A stretch of DNA of 64,000 bases from Candidatus Pseudobacter hemicellulosilyticus (GTDB lineage Bacteria; Bacteroidota; Bacteroidia; Chitinophagales; Chitinophagaceae): NCBI GenBank assembly GCA_029202545.1, contig CP119311.1, positions 2,294,001-2,358,000 on the forward strand, written 5' to 3'. Made by a program: the position numbers and the translations under genes. The notes beneath the pieces are model-generated. The model saw only the letters and a list, made by a program, of their open reading frames with translations, made no database searches and was not told where the DNA came from. Shown here in pieces: positions 18,901-27,444 of this stretch. Every line of letters starts with the position of its first letter. Position 1 is the first letter of the stretch.

Positions 18901-19194
18901 TTCTACCCCCGTCTTACCTATGGTAATGAGAACATGAACTATGCCAGCAGCAACTGGTGGTTAAGGGATGGTTCATTCCTGAGGCTCCAGACGGTTCAGC
19001 TGAACTACGACTTTACCAACAAAAACTGGCTGAAATACGTAGGCATGAGCAACCTGAGCGTGTACTTTATTGGGTACAATCTCTGGACACTCAGCTCCTT
19101 TGATCTCTGGGACGTAGAAATGGGAGATGGTAAAGGCGCACAGTATCCCCTTACTAAAACATTCAATTTCGGTATCAAATGCTCTTTCAAATAA
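15907..19194 (+). CDS. SusC/RagA TonB-linked transporter with STN domain
   Basis: A 1095-residue outer-membrane importer. Signal peptide 1-20, STN domain about 22-90 (KKNITLAEALKSIRLQSGYN), carboxypeptidase-regulatory-like domain about 105-190 (ITGKVMDEKEQPLPGVTV), TonB box LQDVVVVGYG, plug domain about 195-310, with VLVDGVERDFGNVDPEDI and SATAVYGVRGANGVIII, and then the 22-strand barrel to the C-terminus. It imports oligosaccharides with energy from TonB. The STN domain allows signalling to FecR. susD follows with its start 23 nt downstream. Confidence 0.97.
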   Translation: MRLLIVPLVSLLLVSFTVFAQKISLEKKNITLAEALKSIRLQSGYNVLYDEDLISKAQHVSVSLKNATLEEALNQCFSNQPFTYTINKRTILITPRRNTAPPAIRQITGKVMDEKEQPLPGVTVSSKDGNTSTMTQDDGGYVISLPDAEKLLVFTYVGYVPQEIPVSESKVINVTLKLQPTGLQDVVVVGYGQQKKVSLIGAISTVKAEELKQPVANMTSLMAGRIAGIVGVQRSGQPGYDNADIYIRGISTFTNSKPLVLVDGVERDFGNVDPEDIASFSILKDASATAVYGVRGANGVIIIQTKQGKVSKPMINAQYDQGFTQFTKIPEFADGPTYMRIANEAYHNSQPNDPLPMYSEERIQKTASGEDPDLYPNVNWFDALFKQFGQNRRARVNASGGVEKAQYYLSLGYYDETGLYKTDELAAYNSAIKYTRYNFTSNLGLKVTPTTKVDFGAAGWISNGNYPGASAGDIWSAAYLLPPILIPPVYSNGLNAQIRTADVFNPYNRLTQSGYVTEFRSQLWSNIRITQQLDAFLKGLSATAMYSFDNYNNHTISRTKTVDGYMATGRDANGNLIMEKTSIGSNFLGYDRQNGGSRQYYTEAAVNYSNKFGKSNVSGLVLFNASDRQDAFAGSFISSIPFRYVGLAGRGTYAWDGKYMAEANFGYNGSETFTPKKQFGFFPSYGAGWVVSEEKFFEPLSNIFQFFKVRYSYGLVGNSNIGGRRFAYISEVGGGNGGYSYGSNNTNRTINGLDIGEYAVDVTWEKAKKQNLGIEFKTWANALSLTVDIFREDRTGIFRQRGDMPNYLGVRSLPWANLGEIHNRGIDATVDLTKPVGKDWQLNFRGNFTWARAKVIDDANAPWPYPWQQRIGKNFGQRFGYIALGLFESDKDVANSPYQPGINKAGDIKYKDLNGDGKIDTYDQAPIGYGSFPEIVYGFGPTVTYKAFTVAAWFKGISHVNIGLGGDGFQPFSQGGERGNLIKQVTDRWTPDNPNPRPFYPRLTYGNENMNYASSNWWLRDGSFLRLQTVQLNYDFTNKNWLKYVGMSNLSVYFIGYNLWTLSSFDLWDVEMGDGKGAQYPLTKTFNFGIKCSFK

Positions 19195-19217
19195 GGTTAC
19201 CCAAAAGACTTCGCTAT

Positions 19218-20996
19218 ATGAAAAAGACTTTTCAGCTCATAATACTTGCAGGCGCCCTGCTGATGACGGGATGTAAGAAATATCTTGACCAGGTCCCGGA
19301 CGACCGGATCACCATAGAGCAGGTATTCAAGAAAAAAGCCAATTCGGAAGAATATCTTGCCAACGTATACAGCCATGTTCCGGATGAAAGCGATCAGTGG
19401 GCCATTACTCCTTGGGGCACCAATTCGGATGAAATGGAAGCTACCTGGACCAAATATGATACCTACCAGCTGAACATCGGTAATATCAGTGCGGGTAATG
19501 CACTTTTCGATAACTGGGGCTATTTCTATAAAGGCATCCGCAGCGCCACCTATTTCATCAATCATATTGATGGCAATACAGAGATCCTGGCTATGGACGG
19601 CCAGGGCCTGATTGATCAGTATAAAGCGGAAGCCCGCTTCCTGCGCGCCTATTTTTACTTTTTACTGATGCGTCAGTATGGACCCGTGGCCCTGCTGCCT
19701 GAAACCGAAGTGGCGGCTGATGCTTCCGGTGCTGCTATCCAGTTTCCCCGCCGTCCTTTTGATGAATGCGTAAATTATGTGGTGAGCGAACTGGATAAAG
19801 CTGCCGCTGTTCTGCCCCTGGTGCCCAGCAGCTACGGACAGCCCAGCGACCTGGAGAGTGGCCGCATTACAGTAGGCATAGCCAAAGCCGTTAAAGCCCG
19901 CTTGTTATTGTATGCAGCCAGCCCGCTGTACAATGGAAATACAGAAATGGCCAGCCTGAAAAACCAGGATGGTACGCAACTGTTCAACCAGCAGTACGAT
20001 GCCCAGAAATGGAAGAGGGCCGCTGATGCCTCCAAAGAGATCATTGACATGGGTCTGTATTCCCTGTATAAAGACGCCAGTAATGACCCGATAAAATCCT
20101 ACCAGGGTGTTTTCCTGCAATCCTGGAACAGCGAGCAGATCTTCAACCGTAAAAGTAACGGCCTGGGTAACTGGGATGTTCACTGCATGCCGAGGCAGGC
20201 CGGTGGCTGGAATGGTATATGTATTACGCAGGAGCAGGTGGATGCTTATTTCATGAGCGATGGTAAGTTGATTGCCAATTCAGCCTTGTACAAGGAGTCT
20301 GGCTTCACTACTGTTAACGGTGTTTCTGTCTCCAATATGTATGTAAGCCGGGAGCCAAGGTTCTATGCTTCCGTTACCTACCACAATTCAATGTTCCAGG
20401 GCGGTAAAATGACAAAGTCCGAGGCTATCAGCTTTTTTGTGAATGGCCCCAACGGTAAAAATGGTCATGCCACTGACTGGAGTAAGACCGGTTACCTGAT
20501 CCGTAAGAACGTTGCTCCGCAAACCAATGCAGGCAGCGGGGGCAATGGTAATAAAGTAGCACGCCCCATCTGCTTATACAGGCTGGCTGAAGTGTACCTC
20601 AACTACGCTGAGGCGCTGAATGAAACAGATCCTACCAATCCAGATATCGCTCATTACCTCAACCTGATCCGCAGCCGTTCCGGTGTTCCGGAGTATGGTA
20701 GTGCTGATCTGCCGGTTCCCGCCAGCCAGGAGGCTATGCGGAATGCTATCCGGGCAGAGCGGAGGGTTGAGCTGGCGTTTGAAACACATCGCTGGTTCGA
20801 TATCAGGCGCTGGAAGATCGCTTCCCAGGTGATGGGTTCCATGCACGGTATGGATATCAATAAGAATGACAACAGCTTCTTCACCAGGGTAGTGATTTCT
20901 GAGCATAAATTCCGCGCTCCCGCCTCTTACTGGTTCCCTATCAGCCAGTATGATATGGACCGTTCCAGGCTGGTGGTGCAGAACCTTGGCTGGTAA
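19218..20996 (+). CDS. SusD/RagB glycan-binding lipoprotein
   Basis: A 592-residue surface lipoprotein with a lipidation site at MTGCKKYLDQVP, the usual SusD N-terminus. TPR-like helices and the family blocks AEARFLRAYFYFLLMRQYGPVALL, RLAEVYLNYAEALNE and the C-terminal RRVELAFETHRWFDIRRW (quoted here in parts of the family pattern) are clear. It caps the SusC barrel and captures glycan. I start at the ATG at 19218, which gives the lipoprotein signal. A frame extending to 19179 overlaps the end of susC and is unlikely. Confidence 0.96.
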   Translation: MKKTFQLIILAGALLMTGCKKYLDQVPDDRITIEQVFKKKANSEEYLANVYSHVPDESDQWAITPWGTNSDEMEATWTKYDTYQLNIGNISAGNALFDNWGYFYKGIRSATYFINHIDGNTEILAMDGQGLIDQYKAEARFLRAYFYFLLMRQYGPVALLPETEVAADASGAAIQFPRRPFDECVNYVVSELDKAAAVLPLVPSSYGQPSDLESGRITVGIAKAVKARLLLYAASPLYNGNTEMASLKNQDGTQLFNQQYDAQKWKRAADASKEIIDMGLYSLYKDASNDPIKSYQGVFLQSWNSEQIFNRKSNGLGNWDVHCMPRQAGGWNGICITQEQVDAYFMSDGKLIANSALYKESGFTTVNGVSVSNMYVSREPRFYASVTYHNSMFQGGKMTKSEAISFFVNGPNGKNGHATDWSKTGYLIRKNVAPQTNAGSGGNGNKVARPICLYRLAEVYLNYAEALNETDPTNPDIAHYLNLIRSRSGVPEYGSADLPVPASQEAMRNAIRAERRVELAFETHRWFDIRRWKIASQVMGSMHGMDINKNDNSFFTRVVISEHKFRAPASYWFPISQYDMDRSRLVVQNLGW

Positions 20997-21026
20997 ACCT
21001 TTTCATTCACGTTTTACTTTACTTTC

Positions 21027-21998
21027 ATGAACAATAAAATATTCTTTTTATCGGCTTTACTGGCAGTTTTCTCCTGCCTTGCTGTGGGCTGCAAGGATGA
21101 TTATGACCTGCCTATTCAACCTGTTGAAAGCTATGACCGCGTATACATGCCACAGGCAGCCAACGGTCCGGTGCTGAAAACGCTGCCTATTACAGACCAG
21201 GATCAGGTCCTGGTATTTGGCGCCAACTTCGGCGGGCTCAACTTCCCGGATAATGATATCGCCGTCAGTTTTTCTATTGATCAGCAAAAAGCGGATAGCT
21301 TTAATACGGCCAATGGTTCCCAATATGCCATGCTTCCGGAAGAAAGCTATACCGTATCAGCTACCGAAGCTGTTATCCATGCCGGTCAGCTGAACTCTGA
21401 GGCCCTGACCATTAACATCAGAACAAAAGGCGACGGCGCCATGCCGATCCTGAAAACATTTATCCTGCCGGTTACACTGCATACCAAATCGGGAACGGTG
21501 AATGAAAACCTGCGCACCACCTTTTTCCTTGTGCAGGCCATGCCGGATATTAAGAACTATCCCAATTTCGACAGGTCATCTTTCCAGATCATCGGTTTTT
21601 CCTCTCAGGAGGCCGACGGAGAGGGGGCTAATAATGGTCGCGCTGTTTTTGTATTCGACAATGAACAAAAAACCTTCTGGCATAGCCAGTGGAAAAATGG
21701 TTCTCCCGTACCACCTCATTACCTGACAATTGATATGGGTGAGGAGAAAGAACTGCACGGCCTTGGCTTTATAGGCAGGGTGGAAGATCGTGACGGCCGG
21801 CCCAACGAAGTGAATGTCCAGGTTAGTGCCGATAATGTTAACTGGACCAATGCCGGGACCTTCAACCTGCAGAATGTTGGACCGCTTCAGAACCAGTTCC
21901 TGCCGGAAGGGTTTAAGAAGGCGCGTTATTTCAAGATAGTAATAAACTCCTGTCACAACTCCACGGTGACACATCTTGCCGAGTTGTTTGCTTTTTAA
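21027..21998 (+). CDS. DUF1735 plus discoidin-domain surface lipoprotein
   Basis: A 323-residue lipoprotein (AVGCKDDYDLP; acidic residues after the Cys favour surface export). The N-terminal half (about 35-170) has the Ig-like DUF1735 pattern, with DNDIAVSFSIDQ and YTVSATEAVIHAGQ. The C-terminal half (about 175-323) is a F5/8 type C or discoidin-like jelly roll ending in YFKIVINSCHNSTVTHLAELFAF. Such proteins follow susD in many PULs and bind glycan at the surface. The gene starts 30 nt after the susD stop, so it is co-transcribed with it. Confidence 0.87.
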   Translation: MNNKIFFLSALLAVFSCLAVGCKDDYDLPIQPVESYDRVYMPQAANGPVLKTLPITDQDQVLVFGANFGGLNFPDNDIAVSFSIDQQKADSFNTANGSQYAMLPEESYTVSATEAVIHAGQLNSEALTINIRTKGDGAMPILKTFILPVTLHTKSGTVNENLRTTFFLVQAMPDIKNYPNFDRSSFQIIGFSSQEADGEGANNGRAVFVFDNEQKTFWHSQWKNGSPVPPHYLTIDMGEEKELHGLGFIGRVEDRDGRPNEVNVQVSADNVNWTNAGTFNLQNVGPLQNQFLPEGFKKARYFKIVINSCHNSTVTHLAELFAF

Positions 21999-22080
21999 TT
22001 TTTTATCGTTATAGCAACAGACCGGCGTGGGCCGGCTGTTGCATTTTTATTGTAAGGCAATTAGATTAAATCACTGTTAT

Positions 22081-25000
22081 ATGCTCAGAAAAAATTTGAT
22101 GGCATGGGCGCTTGCCTTACTGGCCGCCGGTTTTGCACAGGCTCAGCCTGGCACGCCTGGACCCGGTCCCCATGCTCCTGTACCCCCGGAAATTGAAGAT
22201 CCTGAAAACATCGGGATCAACAGAGAACCCAACCATGCTACGCTGATGCCATATGCCTCCCTGACGGAAGCGCTGGCGGGCAAACGGCATGCAGCTGCTT
22301 TTGCCCGTTCTTTAAATGGCGCATGGAAGTTCCATTGGGTAGACTGGCCCCAGAAACGTCCGGTGGATTTCTATAAACCGGAATATGATGTATCGCAGTG
22401 GAAAAATATACAGGTGCCTTCCAACTGGCAGCTGGCCGGTTATGGAACCCCCTACTATAGTAACTACAACTATATTTTCCAGAGTGATTTTCCCCGGGTG
22501 ATGAGCAAGCCTCCTGAAAAATTCACTGCTTTTACAGAAAGAAATCCGGTTGGCAGTTACCGCCGCGATTTTGTTGTGCCGGAGAACTGGAACGGCCGCA
22601 GGATTTTCATTACGTTCGATGGGGTAGATGCAGGATTTTTCCTGTGGGTCAACGGACAAAAAGTTGGCTATGGCGTCAACAGCCGCAATGCCACTGAATT
22701 TGACCTTACCCAGTACGTCAAACCCGGTAAGAATATGATTGCCGTAGAGGTATACCGGTTCACTACCGGCAGCTACCTGGAAGACCAGGACATGTGGCGG
22801 CTGAGCGGTATTTTTCGCAACGTAACCTTGTGGAGCAGCCCTGGTCAGCATATCCGTGATTTTCATGTGCGGACACTGCTGGATGATCAGTATCGCAATG
22901 CCACCCTGGCTGTTACCGCCAGCATAAAGAACTATACCACTGCCCCGGCAAAAGCCCGGACACTGGAAGTAGCCTTATATGATGGTGGCAAACCCGTTCC
23001 GGGTGCTAAAAAGCAGCAGGCGGTACCTGCCCTGCAGCCCGGTGAAGAAACTACCATAACCATTGAATACCCGGTGTCCAATCCTAAAAAGTGGACTGCT
23101 GAAACACCTGCACTGTATACCACTGTACTCAGTTTACTGGAGGGCGCCAGGACTACGGAGCTTCTTTCCACCCGCACTGGTTTCCGCAAAATTGAAATGG
23201 TTGGCCGGGAACTCAGGGTAAATGGTGTGGCCATCAAGCTCAAAGGAGTGAACCGGCATGAGAATGAACCGGAGACCGGCCATACGGTGACTGAAGCCGG
23301 GATGATCAAAGACCTGCTGCTCATTAAGCAGGCCAACTGTAATCATGTACGCACTTCCCACTATTCCAACGATCCCCGCTGGTATGAGCTCTGTGATGAA
23401 TACGGTGTATACCTGGTAGCTGAAGCTAATGTGGAATGCCATGGCGCCAGTGGTCGCTTTGACGAAGAACCCACCATGAAAGCAGCGATTGTTGAACGCA
23501 ACGTAGCCAATACAGAGAATTTCAAGAACCATGCATCGGTGCTGATCTGGTCGCTGGGTAATGAAAATGGTCGTGGCGGCTCTAATTTCCGGGCGGCATT
23601 ACAGGCTATCAGGGCTATTGATCCGGATCGCCTCACACATTATGAAGGCTTTGGTATTGGTAAAGACAATCCCGCTGATATTGACAGCCGGATGTATACC
23701 AATCACCGCGACCTGGAGAATGCCGCCAAAGACCAATCCCTTTTCAGGCCTTTTTATCTTTGTGAATATGCTCATGCCATGTTCAATTCCATGGGGGCTG
23801 TAGACCTGTACAATGATATTTTTGATAAATACCCCTCCTTACTGGGTGGCGCTATCTGGGAATGGCATGACCAGGGGATCTATAACAGGAGAGATCCCAA
23901 ACGTCCTATTACGGCATTTGGCGGTGGTTTTGGAGAATACCCCAACGACCGTTATTATATCCACAAAGGCGTTGTCTTTTCCGATCGTTCCCTGAAACCT
24001 CATTATCCCGAACTGAAACACGCTTACCAGTGGATCAGCGTTCAGCCCAAGGATGACAGCTACAAAACCTTTGTGGTCAGGAATCGATACCAGTTCCTTA
24101 ACCTCAGCAGCTTTACCGCCAGCTGGGAATTGCAGGAAAATGGCGTTGTGATTGCCAAAGGAGCTTTGCCGCTGGGCAGCCTGGAACCTGGCAAAGAAAA
24201 AGAGATCACTATTCCTTACCAGGTACAGCCTAAAGCCGGCGCTGAATATTTCCTTCGTTTGTCATTTGTACAGGCAGGTAAGACCATCTGGGCGCCGAAA
24301 GGCTATGAAGTAGCCTGGCAGCAATTCCAACTGCCTGCTGGCGTACCGGCTGTTGTACAAACAATAACCGGTAAGCTGCAGGTAAAAGAAGATGCTTCGC
24401 TCATTGAAGTGAAAGGAAATGATTTTACTGTTTCTTTCAACAAACAGAAGGGGGTTATCTCCCAGCTGACCAAAGCTGGTAAAACCCTGCTTCAGGAAAA
24501 TGGTGGTCCGCTGCTGCACCTCTGGCGGGCGCCCCACCAGATTGACGATACCTGGACTTCGCCCGAATGGGATAAATATGGACTGAAAACCCTGAGCTGG
24601 ACCGTGCGTGCGTGTACCACTGTACAACCGGATCCCGGAATGGTAGTTGTCAGCTTTACGCTGGCAGGCGCCGGCAAAGAAAAATTCGAAATAGTGCATC
24701 AGGCCGTTTATACTATCCGTGCCAATGGCAGCATACAGGTGGCCAATGATGTGAGTGGTGGAAAGCATGACCTGGTAGTGGCGAGAATGGGTGTCCGCCT
24801 GTTCCTGGACAAGCAGCTGGATCAGTTCAGTTATTTTGGCCGGGGGCCGATGGAAAACTATGCCGACCGGAAACGCGGCTCTGATGTAGGTCGGTACAGC
24901 AGTACGGTAAAAGCACAAATGACTCCCTATGAAAAACCGATGGAATGCGGTAATCATGAAGACGTGCGCTGGGCGAAGATCAGCCCGCAGCGTGGCGCCG

Positions 25001-25239
25001 GTCTGACCGTTGTAAAGGACGACAGCCTGTTACAGGTGTCTGCGTTGCCTTACAGCGATGAGGAAATGGAACCGGTGGAGTATAAGATCGATCTGCCGGT
25101 AAGCAAGGGAACGGTTTTGTGCATTGCTGCCAAAACGCTTGGCGTAGGCTCACATGGTTGCGGACCAAGACCGCTTGATCCTTTCCTTGTACATGCGCGG
25201 CCAACCCGGTTCTCGTATACCCTTCAGATGGGTAAATAG
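22081..25239 (+). CDS. GH2 beta-galactosidase (LacZ-like), secreted
   Basis: From the ATG at 22081 the protein has 1052 residues with a signal peptide ending near AQAQPG. GH2 layout: jelly-roll sugar-binding domain (about 40-220), Ig-like domain, TIM barrel, further Ig-like domain and C-terminal beta-galactosidase small-chain domain. The barrel carries the acid/base Glu in SLGNENGRGG and the nucleophile Glu in LCEYAHAMFNSMG, both in LacZ-like context, and RTSHYSNDPRWYELCDEYG. It removes terminal beta-galactose in the periplasm or at the surface. It is the last gene of the PUL1 operon, before a strong terminator. Confidence 0.94.
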   Translation: MLRKNLMAWALALLAAGFAQAQPGTPGPGPHAPVPPEIEDPENIGINREPNHATLMPYASLTEALAGKRHAAAFARSLNGAWKFHWVDWPQKRPVDFYKPEYDVSQWKNIQVPSNWQLAGYGTPYYSNYNYIFQSDFPRVMSKPPEKFTAFTERNPVGSYRRDFVVPENWNGRRIFITFDGVDAGFFLWVNGQKVGYGVNSRNATEFDLTQYVKPGKNMIAVEVYRFTTGSYLEDQDMWRLSGIFRNVTLWSSPGQHIRDFHVRTLLDDQYRNATLAVTASIKNYTTAPAKARTLEVALYDGGKPVPGAKKQQAVPALQPGEETTITIEYPVSNPKKWTAETPALYTTVLSLLEGARTTELLSTRTGFRKIEMVGRELRVNGVAIKLKGVNRHENEPETGHTVTEAGMIKDLLLIKQANCNHVRTSHYSNDPRWYELCDEYGVYLVAEANVECHGASGRFDEEPTMKAAIVERNVANTENFKNHASVLIWSLGNENGRGGSNFRAALQAIRAIDPDRLTHYEGFGIGKDNPADIDSRMYTNHRDLENAAKDQSLFRPFYLCEYAHAMFNSMGAVDLYNDIFDKYPSLLGGAIWEWHDQGIYNRRDPKRPITAFGGGFGEYPNDRYYIHKGVVFSDRSLKPHYPELKHAYQWISVQPKDDSYKTFVVRNRYQFLNLSSFTASWELQENGVVIAKGALPLGSLEPGKEKEITIPYQVQPKAGAEYFLRLSFVQAGKTIWAPKGYEVAWQQFQLPAGVPAVVQTITGKLQVKEDASLIEVKGNDFTVSFNKQKGVISQLTKAGKTLLQENGGPLLHLWRAPHQIDDTWTSPEWDKYGLKTLSWTVRACTTVQPDPGMVVVSFTLAGAGKEKFEIVHQAVYTIRANGSIQVANDVSGGKHDLVVARMGVRLFLDKQLDQFSYFGRGPMENYADRKRGSDVGRYSSTVKAQMTPYEKPMECGNHEDVRWAKISPQRGAGLTVVKDDSLLQVSALPYSDEEMEPVEYKIDLPVSKGTVLCIAAKTLGVGSHGCGPRPLDPFLVHARPTRFSYTLQMGK

Positions 25240-25273
25240 CTGTTGCGATAGCCAGCTCAGATGACCTTTAGTG

Positions 25274-25322
25274 GCGGATGGGCAATACATTCTTCCGGAA
25301 TGTATTGCCCATCCGCTTTTAT
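25274..25322 (+). terminator. Strong terminator at the end of PUL1
   Basis: GCGGATGGGCAATACATTC (25274-25292) pairs perfectly with GAATGTATTGCCCATCCGC (25298-25316) around a 5-nt loop, followed by TTTTA. Confidence 0.93.
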
Positions 25323-25340
25323 TGAGGCCGGTTTGTTGAA

Positions 25341-25433
25341 ATACTCAGGATAGATCCGGGAATAATCACATAAACAAATGGGATAAATCACGTGGTTGTC
25401 TATGCGAGGTTATCTAATTTGCCTGTATCATTA
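25341..25433 (+). repeat. Leader copy of the Rpn unit
   Basis: Diverged duplicate of 11131-11220, directly before the broken nuclease copy. Confidence 0.78.
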
Positions 25434-25835
25434 TGGAACAGGTAAAAGAAAGAAGATTCCTGGATCCGCTGAATGCCCTGATATGCCTGGAATCCTTGAT
25501 CGTAGACATCTTTTTCAGGAATACAGAAGTACTGGGCGCTTTAAAAACTGACCGAAAAGCGATCTTTATTTAAACTATTATTTATGAGTGCAAAATTGGA
25601 TAATCCGGAATACCTGAACTATATGATTCGTAGGAAAGAAGAATGGGATATGTATGCGATAAAGGAAGCTGCCAGGGATGATGGAATAAAAGAAGGAAGG
25701 GCGGAAGGGATGAAAATTGGCGCATCAGCTGCGTTGGCCGCTATTGCCCTTCAAATGAAGCTAAGTAAAGAACCGCTTGAAAAGATCGCCGGGTTCACCG
25801 GGCTGTCGGCAGCAGCTATAGCAGCCCTGGAATAG
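25434..25835 (+). pseudogene. Decayed Rpn-family nuclease gene
   Basis: Alignment by eye to the intact gene at 11221 shows two deletions. The first removes 66 bp (in frame) and ends at near-identical repeats: GATCCGCTGA at 11251 and GATCTGCTGA at 11317 in the intact copy, with a single copy left here. The second removes about 400 bp, including the catalytic E.Q residues, and causes a frameshift into a TAA right after the KAIF codons (25571-25573). An open frame from the ATG at 25584 still encodes the C-terminal coiled region (83 residues), but the nuclease core is gone. Confidence 0.9.
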
Positions 25836-25867
25836 CAGGTAGGGTATCTCCTGATGCTGTGCAGTGT

Positions 25868-27346
25868 TCACTGATCAAAGACAGATCGGGTTGCCGGAAT
25901 AAACAGCGGTACATTGTATAGCCGGGATCCTTCAGGGGCTGTTGGCTCAAACCTGTAAATGCGATCATATTTAGCTGGTATGACCAACTGACCTTTGAGG
26001 TTAATAAACCCGCTTTTCCGGTTATTATCTGTGCGGATATGTAACATCCCAAGCTCGTATCTCATAACAGAGGTATTATGGTCAATAGTAAGCAATCCCC
26101 TGTTATGGATATCCATGATGAATGTTGTCCGTTTACTGGCTCCGTTGTCAGCTACAAGAATATTATTGCCGGCATATTCAATATTGGAATACCTTAAAGG
26201 AACCCGGGTCTCCCCTTTGATAGTAATGACACCTTTACCCAATAACCGGTCTCTTTGGGCTAACAGGAGGTCATTGTCTATGACCGCCAGCAAAGCCCAA
26301 TCAGGCGCTAAAATATACCGGCCTTCCTTATCGATCAGTCCGTATTGCGGTTGGTTCTCCTCATCTATAAAAGTCAGGTTTCCCTGCGTTTTTTGTGTGT
26401 ATGGTTCTTCGCCTTTTTTTATCAGCCCTACCACCGCTTTTCCTCCTGAAAAATTATCGGCCCGGATATACTTTGCGGGGATGATCTCCTTTCCTTCCCT
26501 ATTAATATAGCCATAGGTATGATAGGTCAGTAGTATATTATGTTTTGGGCCATGGCGATAGGCTATCACCGCCATGCCTTCACAAAAATTGCCCGCGCCA
26601 TCATAAGTGGCGGGCACCACCAGTATACCATTCCTGTTGATAAAGCCGAACTTGTTATTGTCTGAATTTTCGGCATTGGCTATTTCTACCCTGGCTAAGC
26701 CGTCGTGAAAGTCAGCAATACTCAGGTAGTTCTCATTGGTAAGCCATTGTCCGTTGGAATCTATCAGGCAATAGAAGCCTTTTTTCTCCTCCCATTCCGT
26801 TGCCCCTCTCTGGCCAATAAAGGCGCTGGCTACGCCTCCGTTGAAATCATTCAGGTCGTCAAATGTAAGCGGGATGGCTATTTTTCCTACCCGGTCTATA
26901 AACCCATATTTCTCATTATTGGCAACAATGCAATGTCCTTCCCGGAACAAGCCGGCATAATCAAATTGAAAGGGGATAAGCAGGTTGCCGGCACTGTCAA
27001 TAAATCCCCATTTGTTGTTTCTTTTCACTGCAGCCATTCCTTCCGAGAAAGTCTGTACCTCATCATAGGTTATGGCTATGACCAGTTCGCCCTTTTCATT
27101 GCAAAAGCCCCATTGCCCGCCTTGTCTTTGGTGGTTTATTATCCGGGAACCTTTATTGACGGCAATACGGTTATTGCCCCAGTTTCCTATGTCGTTGTAG
27201 ATGATCTGTATTACTTCATTGCCTTGTGGGTCTATGCACCCGAATTTGTTTTTGAGGGAAGCTTTTGCCAGGTAGGTTGCAGGCGCTTGGGGAAACAGGC
27301 TATCGGCCATAGCGATGAGAAGAAAAAGGAGAAGGCCTGTTTTCAT
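25868..27346 (-). CDS. WG-repeat protein, secreted
   Basis: A 492-residue protein with a signal peptide (about 1-20, ending LFPQAPA). At least seven WG-type repeats follow, recognisable by the GFID/GYINREG/GLIDKEG.....P..Y pattern (for instance WGFIDSAGNLLIPFQFDYA, YGFIDRVGKIAIPLTFDD, FGFINRNGILVVPATYDGA). The repeats form a beta-propeller-like or solenoid scaffold. The specific function is unknown, though such proteins usually act outside the cytoplasm in binding. It is downstream of, and co-directional with, the lipoprotein-like gene at 27445, about 100 nt apart. Confidence 0.85.
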   Translation of the reverse strand: MKTGLLLFLLIAMADSLFPQAPATYLAKASLKNKFGCIDPQGNEVIQIIYNDIGNWGNNRIAVNKGSRIINHQRQGGQWGFCNEKGELVIAITYDEVQTFSEGMAAVKRNNKWGFIDSAGNLLIPFQFDYAGLFREGHCIVANNEKYGFIDRVGKIAIPLTFDDLNDFNGGVASAFIGQRGATEWEEKKGFYCLIDSNGQWLTNENYLSIADFHDGLARVEIANAENSDNNKFGFINRNGILVVPATYDGAGNFCEGMAVIAYRHGPKHNILLTYHTYGYINREGKEIIPAKYIRADNFSGGKAVVGLIKKGEEPYTQKTQGNLTFIDEENQPQYGLIDKEGRYILAPDWALLAVIDNDLLLAQRDRLLGKGVITIKGETRVPLRYSNIEYAGNNILVADNGASKRTTFIMDIHNRGLLTIDHNTSVMRYELGMLHIRTDNNRKSGFINLKGQLVIPAKYDRIYRFEPTAPEGSRLYNVPLFIPATRSVFDQ

Positions 27347-27444
27347 TGGAAGAATCGGTTTGCAATTAGGCTTTTAAGGTACTGCAATACCATTTACTGT
27401 TGCACTGTATAGCCCAGCTTTAACGAATCTTTTTGCAGGCCCGG

